From: Sphagnum compactum
Taxonomy: Eukaryota; Bryophyta; Sphagnopsida; Sphagnales
Length of the DNA stretch: 64,000 nucleotides
Assembly (NCBI GenBank): GCA_965153455.1
Contig: OZ234497.1
Location: 2,356,001-2,420,000 of the forward strand
Reading direction: 5' to 3'
The notes below the pieces were generated by a model. It made no database searches and had not been told where the DNA came from. It was given only the letters and a program-made list of their open reading frames with translations. Shown here piece after piece: positions 38,423-51,830 of this stretch. Made by a program: the position numbers and the translations under genes. Positions within the stretch are counted from its first letter, which is position 1, and each line of letters opens with the position of its first letter.

Positions 38423-40385
38423 TGCCACACTTGCTGAAACAAGTGGAACCACATTTCACATATACGACACTGTGTGGGACCAAGAAGCCAACAATTACTG
38501 TACACACGTGTGATGACCATTCATGCTTGAGTGGTAAAGTGGCTCTTGCACGTTGATTGTATACCTACTGGAACAAAGAAATAGATGTACACACAAATTG
38601 CTCCATGAGAGTTGGTTTCTTACCTGCAAAACTAACCCAACATATGGACTGTTGCAAATTGTCGAAAGTGGGTTCATGAGTTTCACACCACTTTAAAGTC
38701 AGTCATCTATGTAGTCAATTTCTCTTCTAATAGCAGCAAAAGATCCTTGAACAACATTCAATCTGGATGAGATGAGGGTGATATCCACCTTCACATCAGT
38801 CATGCACTGTGGCAAAATTTATTATGAAAATTTCATCACATTTTGAAAAGATAATGATGCAGGGCCAATCTTTGGAAAGAACAAAAAGAACCCATTCTAG
38901 AGTTATATGTGCATAGGTGATTGATGGATGGAGTTGAACATTGCAAACACAAAAGCATTACATAACGCTTTAGGACAAGCCTAAAATGTTAAGTTTGCTC
39001 TGCTTCCATTGAGAAAAAAGGTTCTTCACCAATCGGACTTGTAAAACTAGTGAACATCACTAGTAAAAAAAAGGTGATGTGGTGACACATTTATGATACA
39101 ACTTAGAAAGTTTGGATTCAAAATTCTTATGGAACCTTGCGGAGTTAAGTTTTTGATTAATTTCTACAAACAATAACTGATAATGTTTGTTCAATTGGTT
39201 TGGAAATTGCGAATGCCCTTTAAAGAATTTCTAAGGGCCCCACATTTTGGGAGGATTATGGCATGGTCACATCTAAACAAACAAACGACTATCATTATAT
39301 ACAATAAGGTTTTACCCCCTATGGCAAGTCCAAACCTATGTTGCCAAGAAATTGAAATTTGACATGAGGAACTTGTTGGGTCTAGGGTAGAATATTGAAG
39401 ATTGACCTATTAGTAGTATTTAAAAGGATAATTGACTAGAGACCTTACCTCCTAAGTATTAAGGTTGTAGGTACATGTTAAAGACCCATTTGGTTTAGTA
39501 CTTTTGAAGTTTTTTGAAACCCCACTTATACCCAAGCATGTAAACATGTATTTCATCCATGTCAATTATCTTTAAACCCTAAACCCCAAATCCCTTGAAC
39601 ATTTAATTCTCAAAGTTTTAAGTTCAAATTTTTTAGAATGTTCCCTATTTGTTGTCATTGGATGCATATTCGTAATAAGCATATTGGCATACATTAAACA
39701 AGATCAACTAATTTAATGTGGCATTGGGCTTGACTCTATTGCAAGACAAATGCCCAATTACAAATTGTAGAAAAATGTAGAATTTTTTAAAATTATACTT
39801 CAATTATCATAAATGTAGTATCTATACATGCTTCCTTCTTTTTAAAATAATTTTATGTTGTAATGGTTAAAAACTTTTTGAGGTTCACTATTCAAGCTTA
39901 AGTGTTATGCTTGTTTTTCTTCTTACAAGGTGGGTGAGATCCATTGTAAGGTTTTTTTTTTGTATTTGGTCTTCTAGTTGTCATTCTCAAGGTTAAACCT
40001 TTTTTTCAATAGGCCTCTAGATGATTTGTACTTGTGTTGTTTTATAACTTTTGTGGGGATTTACAACAATGGTTAAAAATCACCTTTTCAAGAAGGAGAT
40101 TTCAAGTTCGATTTTTATTTTTTTCAACAACCATTCTCTTCATGTTTTTTTTTATGAACTTTTTTTTTCAAAGTTCATTTAGGAAAACCATCCAAGGAAA
40201 ATGCTAGTTTTTGAAATTCTATGAATGTGCAACTTGGCCCACTTCATTCGTCAAGTTGCCAAGAGAAGAAGAAAAAGAAAAGAAAAGAAAGGTTAGGTCA
40301 AGTTTCTTAAAAAGAGGATAAATGTGTTGGATTTCATTTTTTTTTCCTTTGAAAATCTTCCATCCCTCACTAAAACTCAAAGATT
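38423..40385. other. AT-rich spacer downstream of DNAI7
   Basis: No gene was recognised. Only short frames and A/T runs are present. A short AAACCCTAAACCCC stretch lies near 39577. Confidence 0.6.
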
Positions 40386-40389
40386 AATC

Positions 40390-40990
40390 ATTCCCTAGGG
40401 CAACACAAGCATTTCCTTATCATTTCCTTGGGGAACACACCATGTTCTTTGAGAAACACCTTGAAAAAAACAATCATTCCCTTAATAACACCTTGAGGAA
40501 CATAACCGTTTTCCCTTAGGGAACACAAGCATCCCCCTCCCTAAGAAGCACACAGATCTCCTCTAGAAACACAACCAATCCTTTGAAAAACATAACATCT
40601 CCCAAGAAACACAAACATCTCCCAAAGGAACACCTTGAGGAACACAATCATTTCCTTGGGACAACACGTGTCTTTTCAAGAAACACAACCGTTTTCTTGG
40701 AGAATACAAGCATCTCCTCGAGAAACACAAGCATTTTCTTGAGGAACACAAACATCTTCTTAGGAACACAATCATTTTTCTTGGGAGCACATGCATCTTT
40801 TAAAGGACACATTCATTTTCTCGAGGAGCACATGAGAACACATGCGTCTCCTAAAGAATACAACCATTTCCTTGAGGAGCACATGCATTTGTTCAAGACA
40901 ACCATCGTTCAAGGGAGCAAAAGCACATCCCTTAAAGAACACAACCATTTTCTAAGGAGAACAAACATCTCCTTGAGGAATAGAGCCCAA
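40390..40990. repeat. Degenerate minisatellite of GGAACACAA-type units
   Basis: About 600 bp consist of variants of TTGAGGAACACAATCATTTCC and AGAAACACAAGCATCTCC with a period of roughly 28-36 bp. It produces an open frame on each strand (for example 40583-40996, low complexity, rich in N, T, H and F). I regard these frames as spurious. Confidence 0.85.
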
Positions 40991-40999
40991 GAATGATTG

Positions 41000-43017
41000 T
41001 CTTTCGTTCCAAGATGAAGATGGAGATAACAAAAAGAATTTGAACTTTATTTACTTCTCACTTAAAGTGGAAGGTTCTTAGTTCTAACCACAATGTCACA
41101 CTAATAATTTTATGAACATTAGTGTTTGAGTCATACTTATCATACTCACAATAAGTGGGGGGCGAGAAAAATAAATTAAAATTAAATTGTTTTTGCTCGG
41201 CATCATAGGTGATGAGCATGCATACTTTTGCATTGAAAATTGAGCTACATTCAATTTGTTGGTATTGTTAAGTGTTTGCCTTTGCATACCTAGTAGTCAT
41301 TGGGCCTTCAAATAAACAGACCATAAGATTAGCCAACAATATGTGAAACTAACATGTCAAGGTAAGAATTGTAAAACCTAAACCTAGGAAATCATTATAC
41401 CAAAGGTTCATTGGAACCTATTGACCCTTATGCATTATAAATTAGTATTGCCAAAATAGTATGTGTGGAATATTGTAACCAGGGTATTGTTTAAAAAGAT
41501 ACAAATTGATACAAGGCAAGTCGATTAATTTTGCAAAATCTAATTATTTATAAGTTGTGAGATTTTAGGACAAAGATTCAAAGACCCTCCCCAGTTGGAT
41601 ATTAAAAAAAAAAAAAAAGATTTGACCAACACCAATGTTTTTTGCAGGATTTTTTTGTTTGTAGCCAAAGTGACGATCATCCTAAAGTAGATTTAGCCAA
41701 ATCTGGCTATAAACCACATTTGAAGTACAAATCTTTAAATCATCCTTCTATATTTTTAGCTACATGCACCCTGAAAAAATAAAGATTTAAAATAGAAATT
41801 GTTGCATGAAGTTCCCAAAAAATGAAATGAAACTAATTTGCAATTCGCCCTAAACTAATTCAGACCTCTGCAAGCTACAACAACAACAACATTGAACACA
41901 TGGTGAACATTTCTCAAAATGTGGGACCAAATGAAAACTATGTCATCATGCAATTATTGTGGCTCCCTAGTTTTCTATCTTACAGGAGGCAGGAAGGAAC
42001 AGCCAACCACAAAGTCACCCAAAAAGGAGACACAAAAGGTCCCACTTTTGAGGAATGTTGGGATCTGCAGAATCATCTGGAGTGACAGAGTGTTGTATGG
42101 ATCTGGTGGGAGTTGCTGTTGTTGTGGGAGTATGTCATGATGGTGAAAGAGGATCTGGAGGAGGCAAGGTTGCCAAGTAATTTTTGAGATTCTTGGCAAG
42201 GAGGTGAGTGAAGTTAGCTGGTGAAAGAGATGGGTGAGATGCTAGCTAGGGTAAAGGCTAAATGGTGTGGAAATGTGTTATGTGGTTCTTTCCAACAGAA
42301 AATCAGCTCTCAGGGTTGAAGGATTGTCTCTACCACATCATACAGTGGTGGCATAGTTGCAACTAGGGGGATTTGATGGGATTCCAGGAGAGATATCCGG
42401 TGTAGCAGCTATGGAGCTCAACAAATACAATAACGCATTGCAAGCAAGATGGGGGACAGCTGAAGAAGTTGTGGTACAAGCAAGCCATCTAGTCATTGAA
42501 CAACAAGCACGGAATCATCCACTGACAGTTTCTCAAAAAAACAATCCCAAGATTAGCTAGAAGTAAAATGCATTTTGCATTCAATTGTATATAAGACTGT
42601 CCAAAGAGTCCAAAGAGATGCTATCAAGAACAACCCTTCTTGCAAGAAAACAATGTGGTCATCATGTTGGTAGACCTCAAATTTTTTTGCCTCATTGAAG
42701 GGCATCAAAAAATGGTTGAAGAATAAATTGTATGTTTCAATGTCCATAGTTGCTAAAATGGAAGCAACTGAAAAGAATTTGACAAAAAAATGTATGCAAC
42801 TAGTGCAGTACTAAACTAGCAAGTGATGAAGGGAGAGAGCTCCCATAAAATCTCTACCCATCTCCATGAAGGATCAGTTCCAGCCACATTGCATAGAAGG
42901 AATTAAAAAGAGCTAGATCAAAGCAACAACCAAAAGCACCAGCAGTCAATCCTGTACAAATGATTCCTTAATGAATGCAGGGATTCATGATGGGGAGCAG
43001 GTTGTCCCGAAAGGGAA
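41000..43017. other. Spacer, possible 3' region of a minus-strand transcript
   Basis: No exon was recognised. 41640-41790 holds a reversed copy of the dispersed repeat seen near 16.0 and 19.7 kb (blocks AGCCAAATCTGGCTA, GATGATTTAAAG-like and CATCCTTCTATATTTTTAGC). 41.9-43.0 kb is less AT-rich and may be UTR or intron of the hypothetical locus ending at 43018. Confidence 0.45.
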
Positions 43018-43269
43018 CTAGTAGTTAAAGCCATGACTAGAGCCTTGTCTGAGTGTATCAGAGATTTCCCAAGCTGCTGCCAATTGTGCGTGAAATTTCT
43101 GGGCACTCCTTGATTTTGAAGGTGGGTTTTGCGGTCTCTGTGGTCTTTGGGGTGGAGGATTATAGCGTGATGATCCAGGATCACCAAAAGAAATGAAGAT
43201 GTTTTCTTGGGTAGCGCCACTGCTGCATCCAGACACAACACCACCCTGATCCATCTCCCACAAAGACAT
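43018..43269 (-). CDS. Hypothetical small protein, last exon of an unrecognised minus-strand gene
   Basis: From ATG 43269 to the stop at 43018 the frame encodes 83 residues, starting MSLWEMDQGG, with a Pro/Arg/Gln-rich middle (NPPPQRPQRPQNPP) and a helical end (KFHAQLAAAWEISDTL). The same frame is open upstream to 43395 and reads CAHHHLIHKNNYLCSSCKRE, a C-H-H-C-x2-C pattern that could bind zinc. A TGA at 43396-43398 separates it from further open sequence (ECASREVLRVN, from an acceptor at about 43432). Pure CT tracts at 44120-44147 suggest the transcript starts near 44.1-44.3 kb on the minus strand. I do not recognise the family. The exon structure is unresolved and the upstream Met is not established. 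Confidence 0.3.
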   Translation of the reverse strand: MSLWEMDQGGVVSGCSSGATQENIFISFGDPGSSRYNPPPQRPQRPQNPPSKSRSAQKFHAQLAAAWEISDTLRQGSSHGFNY

Positions 43270-44059
43270 CTGCTTCTTCACAACCTGTGGACGAATCTTT
43301 TCAGTGTTCTTTTCTCTCTTGCAACTTGAACAGAGATAATTGTTTTTGTGGATGAGATGATGATGTGCGCACTGATTGATTGATTTGATACTATCTCAGT
43401 TTACTCTCAAGACCTCTCTGGATGCACACTCCTGCACAACATCATATAACACAAAAAGATTAGAGAAGAAAATCAGCATCTATTATGTCAGAGCCAAGAT
43501 ATTGTAAGAGTTTCATGAAGATCAACAGTGTCTATGGCTACACATCTCTTCAGTTGGGTGCTCACAAAGAGAAATTGTATTGAAAGGAAAGCTAAGATTT
43601 GGTTACAGTGGCAGCAGCAGCAGCTGCTTGTAACTGCTGTTGCTGCACTACAACAAGTGAAAAAAAAAAACAAAGAAGAACAGATCTCCCTGCAAGACCC
43701 AATTAACCAACCCTGGAATATTTCATGAAGTCAAAAAAAATAATTCAAGCTGCAAGGATGAAGGGTAGATGCCCCACCTGATCAAATTCTGATCAAGGTC
43801 GATTGCAAGGTCGAATCATCAGCAGAAGAACCCAACCCACCAGGATTGATTAGTGTGCAAACCTATATATCAGCTGTGGAACTTGTTGGGATAATCCTTG
43901 ATGAGCTTGAGTCTTGGAACTGGACTTGAGAGGCAGGAGAAGAAAATGATAAGAGTATATCAGACACTGAAAAAGGATATGTTTCTCAAAAAGAATGAAT
44001 TCCAAATGCACCACCCACAAACTTCAATGGCCAATGTTGGAAGCCAATTAGGTCATTTA

Positions 44060-44330
44060 TAGAACATACAAACCTTCCATGGAGGAGACGGAAGAGAGAG
44101 AAGCAACAGCTCTGCTTGGATCTCTCTCCCTCTCTCTCTCTCTCTCTTGAAACGCGTTGCCGACGTACCCACCCACCCTTTGGAAAGAATGAGGAAACAC
44201 AGCAGCATACGTGGAGTCGGCGTCATCATCATCTCCAGGAAATACGCACACGTCCCAAGTCGGGGCCGAAGTGGAAATGGGTTGCGAAATCTCTTGGAAA
44301 CGGAATTGCAACACATCTTGCTGCAGGAGC
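44060..44330 (-). promoter_or_regulatory. Possible first exon or leader of the hypothetical minus-strand gene
   Basis: The region is more GC-rich than its surroundings. On the minus strand it has a GA tract (44120-44147), followed by an ATG-GAA-G that runs directly into a GT donor (CATGGAAGGTTTGT, near 44080). A downstream acceptor (CCTGCCTCTCAAG) lies near 43930. Joining them gives a short frame ending at a stop, so either it is a leader or the model is wrong. Confidence 0.25.
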
Positions 44331-45114
44331 AGCAGGGCTTAGGGTTTAGGGATTCCTTTCTCGGTAAATCTGTACAAACACGTACTAGTACTTCGAGTCA
44401 ACGCGTTAGTACTTGATGTCAAATTACTTCCCGACCGAGATCCGCAAAGACGCGTCAGTCAGTTGCAAATGAATTCGCAAGGATAAGTCTGGTGTTTTTT
44501 GTTTAGCTGTCTGGATCTTTGTCAGCTGCTACCAAGAAGTTCTTCAATGCTTCTTCTTCTTCCTCTTGTAACTACCAAAAAGCCGATGAGTCGGTCGGTC
44601 GGCCGTGGCTGATGAAGAAATCCGAGACATGTATACTACACAACTTCTGTGCAACAGGAGAGTTGAAGAAAAAACACAACACAAATACACACGAAAACAT
44701 ACGCGAATCAAAACAGAAACAAAAGCACACACTTGTCGGAATTGTCAGTGCTGGATACTCCCAGTTTTTCAACTCCGATTCATCCCTCTTGTGGGTCCCT
44801 GCAAATCTTAGGCAACAACCAAGCGCCAGCAGCAGCAGCAGCTCCGCGTTTTTGTTGTTGTTGTTGTTGTTTGCTGGTTGAATTTCATGGCATGTTACAA
44901 ACAACAAGCTTACTAACAACAGCAGCAGGTTCTCCTACTCCTGCTCCTCTTCTTCCTCAACCCTTCTCCTTCTTCTTCTTCTCACAACTTGGAACTTGCT
45001 TCAAACAATTATCCGAAACTCTGCAAGCAAATCAAGCAGCAGCGTGTGCAAGAAGCAAACTGTCGGAGCCCGGGGAAGACTGACGTGAACCCTAAAAACC
45101 TGGACTGACCGGAA

Positions 45115-45176
45115 GTTGAAACTTGAAACCCTAAGAAAACCCTAAGGAAACCCTAAACCCTAAAAACCCTAAACTA
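45115..45176. repeat. Telo-box-like AAACCCTAA cluster
   Basis: Six AACCCTAA-type units occur within about 60 bp, mostly as AAACCCTAA with small spacers. Plants use such telo-boxes in promoters and 5' leaders, and interstitial telomere remnants look similar. No gene start was found beside it on the plus strand. Confidence 0.7.
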
Positions 45177-48100
45177 TTCTCAGATTTAACAGGAATTTTT
45201 TCTACAGGTTTTGGGTTTTGAGTTTGGCACAATAGTAATAATTACATTCCTTTTTTCTTTTATCCTTTTTCCTTTTTTTCTCCCTTGTTTTATTGAATGC
45301 TCACTCAACAAGAAGAAGCCAAAACAAATTAGTAGGTACCTACCTACTCATCTTTTTCTGTTTCTTTTTTTTCCAGAGCTTTTTTTTTTCCCCATCAAAG
45401 AGAGGGGAGAGTGTTATGTCTTTAATGTGCCCAATTTTTCCAAACCAAACTCATAATTGTTTGGCCAAAGAGAAAATGTTGATCTAATTGGAAAAGTAAT
45501 CTCTACAAGTTTAGAAGTAGTATTTGTTGATTAATAATTGGCAATTATTAATTGGGTTTTTTTTGTGTATGCACTATGCACCGTGGTGGTTTCTTGCATA
45601 CGTAAAGCACTCCCAAAAAAATTTCAGTGTATTCGGAAACCATGTTATACAATGGATTTGTTCTTGACAAAAAAGCAATGCAATTTTGAAATGGAATTGC
45701 TTGCCTCATTTTTAACATGGGCAATTCAGTTTCGAAATTGCACCACTCATCTTAAATCTTTTTTGTTAAAACTTTTTTTACCTAATTTCTAAAAAAAATT
45801 AAATGAATCTAAATTGGTTATTTCCAAATTTAACAACAAACATCACTTCAATGTACAACATATCACTCCAAAGAATAATGAAAATTTTAAAAATCATACA
45901 AGAATCATCCCAAAAAAATAAAATGTGCAAATCAAAGAATTGTTAATTGAAGATATCAAAAACGACAATTACAAAGTCTACAAGTACCAAAATGTCAACT
46001 TAAAATGTAAAATGTAAGAATGTATACTTTATGAATTAAAATGTAAACTACATGTATGCTATAAATTAAATGTCCAAGAATGTACAATGTTAAATTAGAA
46101 CGTATGCTAAAGTCAAAAATGTTACAAAAGTTATAGTATAATGGAATGTAGTCACCCAAAAGGTGGACCTTTCAATTTAGAAAATAGGTTCGTTGTCACA
46201 TTAGGATCTGATATCGAAAGGATTATCTTACAATTTGTAAAGTTCGAAAATTGATGACCTCCAATGTGTGTTACAACATAAGGGCCCTTCTCATATTTAG
46301 TCATCACGTCTCTAAAAGCCAAGGACCCCTCAAAAGAATTTCACAATTCTGGATCTTGTTCAATGAGAATGAATGCAAGTAACCAATTTATAAGAATATT
46401 ACCAACATTTTGCAAACAAGTAGACTTGGACAATTCAAGTTGAACACTTGAGCTTAGTGCCAAATTTTCTTTATTAAATGGATGCATTGCATATGGTGTG
46501 ACTTAGCTAGATGTGGATGCAAATGAAAGCAAAGCAAAATTAGTACCAAAATATGAAACCTATAATACCAACGATATGAAGGCAAAAAAAATAAAATCAC
46601 ACGAAATAACCATAAGCAATAGACAAAAGAAAGGAATTGACTTACTTTAAGTTTTTTGTGCATGTTCGATTCATGGGTAAGGGCCTCTTCATAAGTAAGA
46701 TGGTGATCTCCGTTCAACTTTCCAGAAATAATGCATTGCAAGGCGCAGCTTCAAATGCCTTGATCCTTCCGATCATACCTAGCAAGACAAAAATTCATCA
46801 AACAATAAAAAACCTAAAAAAAACCAAGATTGCAAACATAAGAAAAGATAGCCATTACATTTACTTTGCACAACTTTAGGCATCATGATGGCTTGAAATT
46901 TTCATCCCATATTCTACTAGCACCAAAGCTTCTACCGTTCTTGAAATTACAATGCCCTACCAAGTCTTGTTAGTAATTTGTTTACCTTTTAGGGTTGGGA
47001 TATCGTCTATCACATGTTTGTTCAATTTCCCAAGGGTGTTCCTTCCCGTAGGTGTTTTCATGAACCAAACCTGTTTATTAACATTAAACCCTTTGACCTT
47101 AGGCATTAGAAGAAGTGGATGAGGTAAATGCGTATCATCAAATGGAGGTCGATGCAAAATCATCAATATATACATTTCGATGACATTTGTAATGTAACAA
47201 TTAATTGCTAGTTGATGGTGCTCCACAAAATAGTGTGCAACATCGAACTTCTAGTTTTTTGACCGACCTTATTGGTACCTACAAAAAAAAGACAAAAAAC
47301 TGAAAAATGTTTAAATAAATTACAAGAAATCAAAAATCTTAACACCAAAAAAATAAATGCAAGACCTGTAAAAAACAACTAAAAGACATTACTTCAAGAA
47401 TGGATTTAAAAATTCATTTTTGTGCAAAAGAAGTCAATACCATTAACCATTCTTAACTCTTGGCTCCATGGACAACAAAATTCTACATATAATAATAGCC
47501 GAAACGAAGGTTCACACCCTAAAGCAAAGTTAATTGACATTTCTTTTGATTCAACATGAATTTTTCCTTTGACAGAGAAAATACATTTAATTGTGTAATA
47601 CCTTTCCCAAGGCCAACAACCACAATCCTATTAATGGCTTCATTTGCAACCAATTTCATTATCTCATGAGTGTCATTAATGTGTATGTTGAATTTTGGAC
47701 CCAATTTATTAAACCTTAAACCCTAAACCCAACAACATTTCTTGATTATATCACTTTACCAAAAGCTAGAATAAACTAACAAATAACCACAAAAACATTA
47801 GCATCAAGTTTTTAAAAACCTAGTTCAAATAAAAAAGTTGGCTAGCGAATCAAATAAAAACAGAAATAAAAAAAGAACCTAGTAAGGAGATAAAACTCCC
47901 CATTTTTCTTTATTACTTATAGCAAAAATTTTGAAAGATAATTGACAAGTAATTTAGGTTTAAAAGTTTGTAAATCCATAATCGATAATGAAGTATCCAA
48001 CTTCTTATACTTTTGCCTACCATGCATCAAATGCATTAGCTGCCTAAATTTTAGAATGAATATTATGTTGATGTCCACCAGCCTTCAAATTTTCCAACTC

Positions 48101-50569
48101 ATGAAGTAAGATCCTTGAAGCAATGGTTAATCTCCTCATCGTCGTCACCATTGACATTGAAATCCAGTTCTTCATCAACATTATTTCCAAGAACAAGGAT
48201 GAAGGCAATCCTTTTCAACAAGTGAGTTGAATAGGCTTCCCTCTGCATTAGAAATGTTTTAGAAGGAATGTCATTTTCACAACTATTGTTGGGCTCTTCT
48301 AAATCATCATCAACAACAACTTCATCTACATAAAAAAAAAACAAACAATCTACATAATCCATTAGAACCAACTACCACAGCAATTGATCAAAATAATAGG
48401 ATCACCATTTGCAAAACATGATAAACACAAGTAAAAAACAAAAGAAGTAGAATGAAAGAACAAAGGACAAAACAAAAAAAATTCAAATTTCAGGGCTAAA
48501 AGACTCTCAATTTTTTTAATAAAAAATCACACATGTGAGTGATTAGTTGGCTGATTCAAAACATTGCAATCCTAGTTTATTTTGAGATGTAGAAAATGAT
48601 TCGAGGACAACGAATTCCATCACTGTCAACTACATGAAAAAAATAATAACCCATCAACCATCTGAATATCCAACACCACTTTGAAAAGAAACAACGACTA
48701 GAAATTGCTAACACCTGCAATGCAATGAACAATAAGAGAAAAAATTAAAGTAGGAAGAGAAAGCAAGGAAAAACCAAATGCATAAAGAGAAAAAACAATA
48801 GCAGTAACAAAAAAGGATAGTGGCAATGAAATTAACAAAGTTCTAGGATCCACTTGATGCCACAAAGAAAATCTATAGAACTCCTAAGAAACAATAGAAA
48901 AATATCCATAAAGTTCATAAGAGAATCACCTTTGACACCAAAATATAAATCAACATAGCTTGGCAAAACACAACCCCTTTCGCACCACACAAAATTATCC
49001 ATAGACCTTGGTTAAGAAAATGCCATTGACATGGTAGTAAAAAATAATAAAACGTCATAAGATGAGGAGTAATTGATAGTGCGGTGTGAAAAAGGAGAAA
49101 CCATGGGTCAAGCATTGGTTTAAATATAAAATTCCCAACACTCATTAACCATCCAAGATAATGTAGATCTCAACGGTCGATCGACAACAAACCTAGATCT
49201 TGACCATCCAAAAGGATAGTCATTGGATCACTCATTGATAGGTCACTTTAAATTTAATTTGATTACATTGCAACCATAGATTTCATTTTGGGGGCATCTC
49301 CACCATAGGCTTTCTTGTCGGTGGGATTTGATATTTGGTACCATCAAAATTAAATTTCACAAATTCACCATTGGATGTCCGATTTGGTGAATCCTAGTTA
49401 TTTAGTTGAGCAAGGGTACTTTTTTGCTATCATATTCATCTTGTTTTTTATGATAATGGGCATCTTCATCTAACAACATTTCATCCATGGAAATCGCCAT
49501 TTATGGTTTTCAAATTTCAGCTGCAGATGTTGATGGATTTGAACTATCCATCCTAGGTTGTTAAATGTTTAAAGTTGGTGAAATTTGTATTGTAGGATCC
49601 TAGTTGGGGGGATTTCTGATGTACATTGTTGATCATTGTGATCTACATCATACGTTAATGTTGGTGCAATATCAATTGTTAATCATTTATAGTCGGTGGC
49701 ATCTCTACTATACATGTGTTGACTTGTAAAATTTAATTTAAAAAAAGGAGTAGAATAACCATCATTACACAAACATTAAAAGAATCGTCAAGATCAATTC
49801 ACATCAATTTTTGGAAATATGATGATCATCGAATAATATAATTAGGATCACCATCAAATGTTGTACAAATTTAGTTTTAGCCATTATTTTACATAGTATA
49901 TCAGATAGGGAAAATCTAGAGCGGCATTTTTTTCTACTTTATCACCATTATTGAAAGTAGGATTACATTTTCAACCATTGGATTTGAAAGTTAAGTGATC
50001 ATAGCCATGAAATTTAAGGTACGACATATAGGCCTATTGCTAGGGTAGGGTTAGATTAACTATATTATATTACATTCATTGAATGTTGGATGAAAACATA
50101 CTTGTTTCATCCAATGACTTTTCATCTGGTGTTAGTTGGATTTGTTCAATTTGTTTTTGCCACTAATTTGGAATGATTTGCACCATTCAATTTAGGTCAT
50201 AACCGAATTAAATTGTCATCGTTTATTTTCGAATGCAACAATCGGGTCAAAATTTTTTTTAAGTGTACTAAAATCTTGTCACGGCGTCACCTTTTTTTGC
50301 CTTTTTACCTAGTCCTTTCTACCGTGTAAAAAATAATTTATGGATGATTATGATGGAATCTACAATTGCAATGGTTTAAAATATAATCCTTTTGAAAATG
50401 TTGGCAACTTTTGACTCATTATTTTGTATGGGGATCAAAATATAGGGTAAAAAAGGACTAAGGTAAGGACTAAGCCCTTTTCATCTTATATGGTACACCT
50501 TAAAAGATTTTCACTTGATCATGATATTGTAACCATTCATTTTTTGATAAATTATGTTCTTTTGCTTCA

Positions 50570-50830
50570 TATTTCCTTTTTGTTTGTTGTTTATGAGAGC
50601 GTTGTTAGATCATTTACACATAATGCGCGCCTTTTTGTTTGTTGCCTGTAGGAGCGCAGTTGGATTATTTACACCAATTGTGCTCTATGTTTGGGCCTTC
50701 TGTTTCCTTTTTGTTTGTTGTTTACAGGAATGTTGTTAGATTTTTTACATAGAACTTGCACCTCTTTGTTTGTTGCTTGCAGAAATGCAATTAGATCGTC
50801 TACATAAGTTGTGCACTGTGTTTAGATAAG
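50570..50830. repeat. Degenerate repeat with TTTTTGTTTGTTG core, four copies
   Basis: The core TTTGTTTGTTG recurs near 50579, 50634, 50716 and 50766. Each copy is followed by variants of AGGARNGNNGTTAGAT and TTTACATA. Spacing is about 50-82 bp. No coding content was seen. Confidence 0.65.
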
Positions 50831-51220
50831 ACATTATTTTTATGCTTGCGTGAATTTTTACATTTAAAGAAACAAGTTGTTGAAACTTTTGGATTGAAAG
50901 ATGTGAATGATCTGCTTTTTAGGAATATCAAGTTTGTAAACATATTTGGGCTTGAAACCTTGAGTTGATTCATTTTTTGTTCGAAGAATAATGGAGCTAT
51001 AAGTAATTTTAACAATGTAATGCCCATTCTAATTTCTTTGAATATATTTTGTGAAATGGACTACATTCCATTGTTGTGTAGGATTGTAGGTATCTTTTGC
51101 GTTTTATTTGGCTATGCAGGTATAAAAGAACACCAGGGAAAAAGTTAATGGATTTAAGGAGATTTTGGTTGGAGTATCGAATTGGAAGTATGCTAACATG
51201 GTATTGATTTTACTCACTGG

Positions 51221-51330
51221 TGCTTGAGGATTTTTTATGTTGTCTACTAGCTAAAAGAAACTGGCTAGATGTTGTGCTTGAGGATTTTTTATGTTGTCTA
51301 CTAGCTGAAAGAAACTGGCTAGATGTTTTA
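51221..51330. repeat. 53-bp tandem duplication
   Basis: The block beginning TGCTTGAGGATTTTTTATG at 51221 is repeated at 51274. The only clear difference is CTAAAAG versus CTGAAAG. The near-identity implies a recent slip. Confidence 0.92.
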
Positions 51331-51699
51331 TTTAATGATTTACAATCAAATCTCTGAACATTGACATTTGACTTACAAATTTATGGATCATTTTTATATT
51401 TTAATGCTTCACATTGATGCAAGCAAAGTCACATGCTAGTTTTTTGTAATGTATAATCTTGTTGCAAAACACCATATAATAGTTTGCAGTCAACATATAA
51501 TAGTTTGCATTCAACACTAAAACCTATAACTTTCATGTTGTAATCAACCAGGAATACATCAAAGAAGTTTAATATGATCCTTGTCAAAGAATTTCTTGTT
51601 GTAAGGTTGTTTTCAATTTTGAATTTGAAATCTACTATTTAATCTTGTTTTATCCTGATATATCCCCATTGTAAATAAAAAGTGTTTTGGATAGTTTCT

Positions 51700-51830
51700 T
51701 TATGTTGGATAATGCCCTTGTATGAGGGCATTACAAAAGCGCGGGTCCCACGTTCGACTATCACCTCGCATGGGCCCCTTATTTTGGGAATGCCCTCGTA
51801 CTCGGGCCTTACCCTACACCTATACTATAA
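51700..51830. repeat. Inverted-repeat element related to 18480-18600
   Basis: The left side reads GGATAATGCCCTTG and the right side TGGGAATGCCCTCGTACTCGG followed by GGGCCTTACCC (blocks trimmed). The internal GCGGGTCCCACG/GCATGGGCCCCT section resembles the GTGGGTC...GACCCTTA section of the copy at 18.5 kb. Probably a non-autonomous repeat family. Confidence 0.5.

Noticed and set aside
40583-40996. 137-codon plus-strand frame
   Set aside because: It is made entirely of minisatellite units and is low in complexity.
43396-43398. TGA as selenocysteine codon in the small Cys/His frame
   Set aside because: Land plants lack the selenocysteine machinery as far as known. A leader stop or nonsense mutation is simpler.
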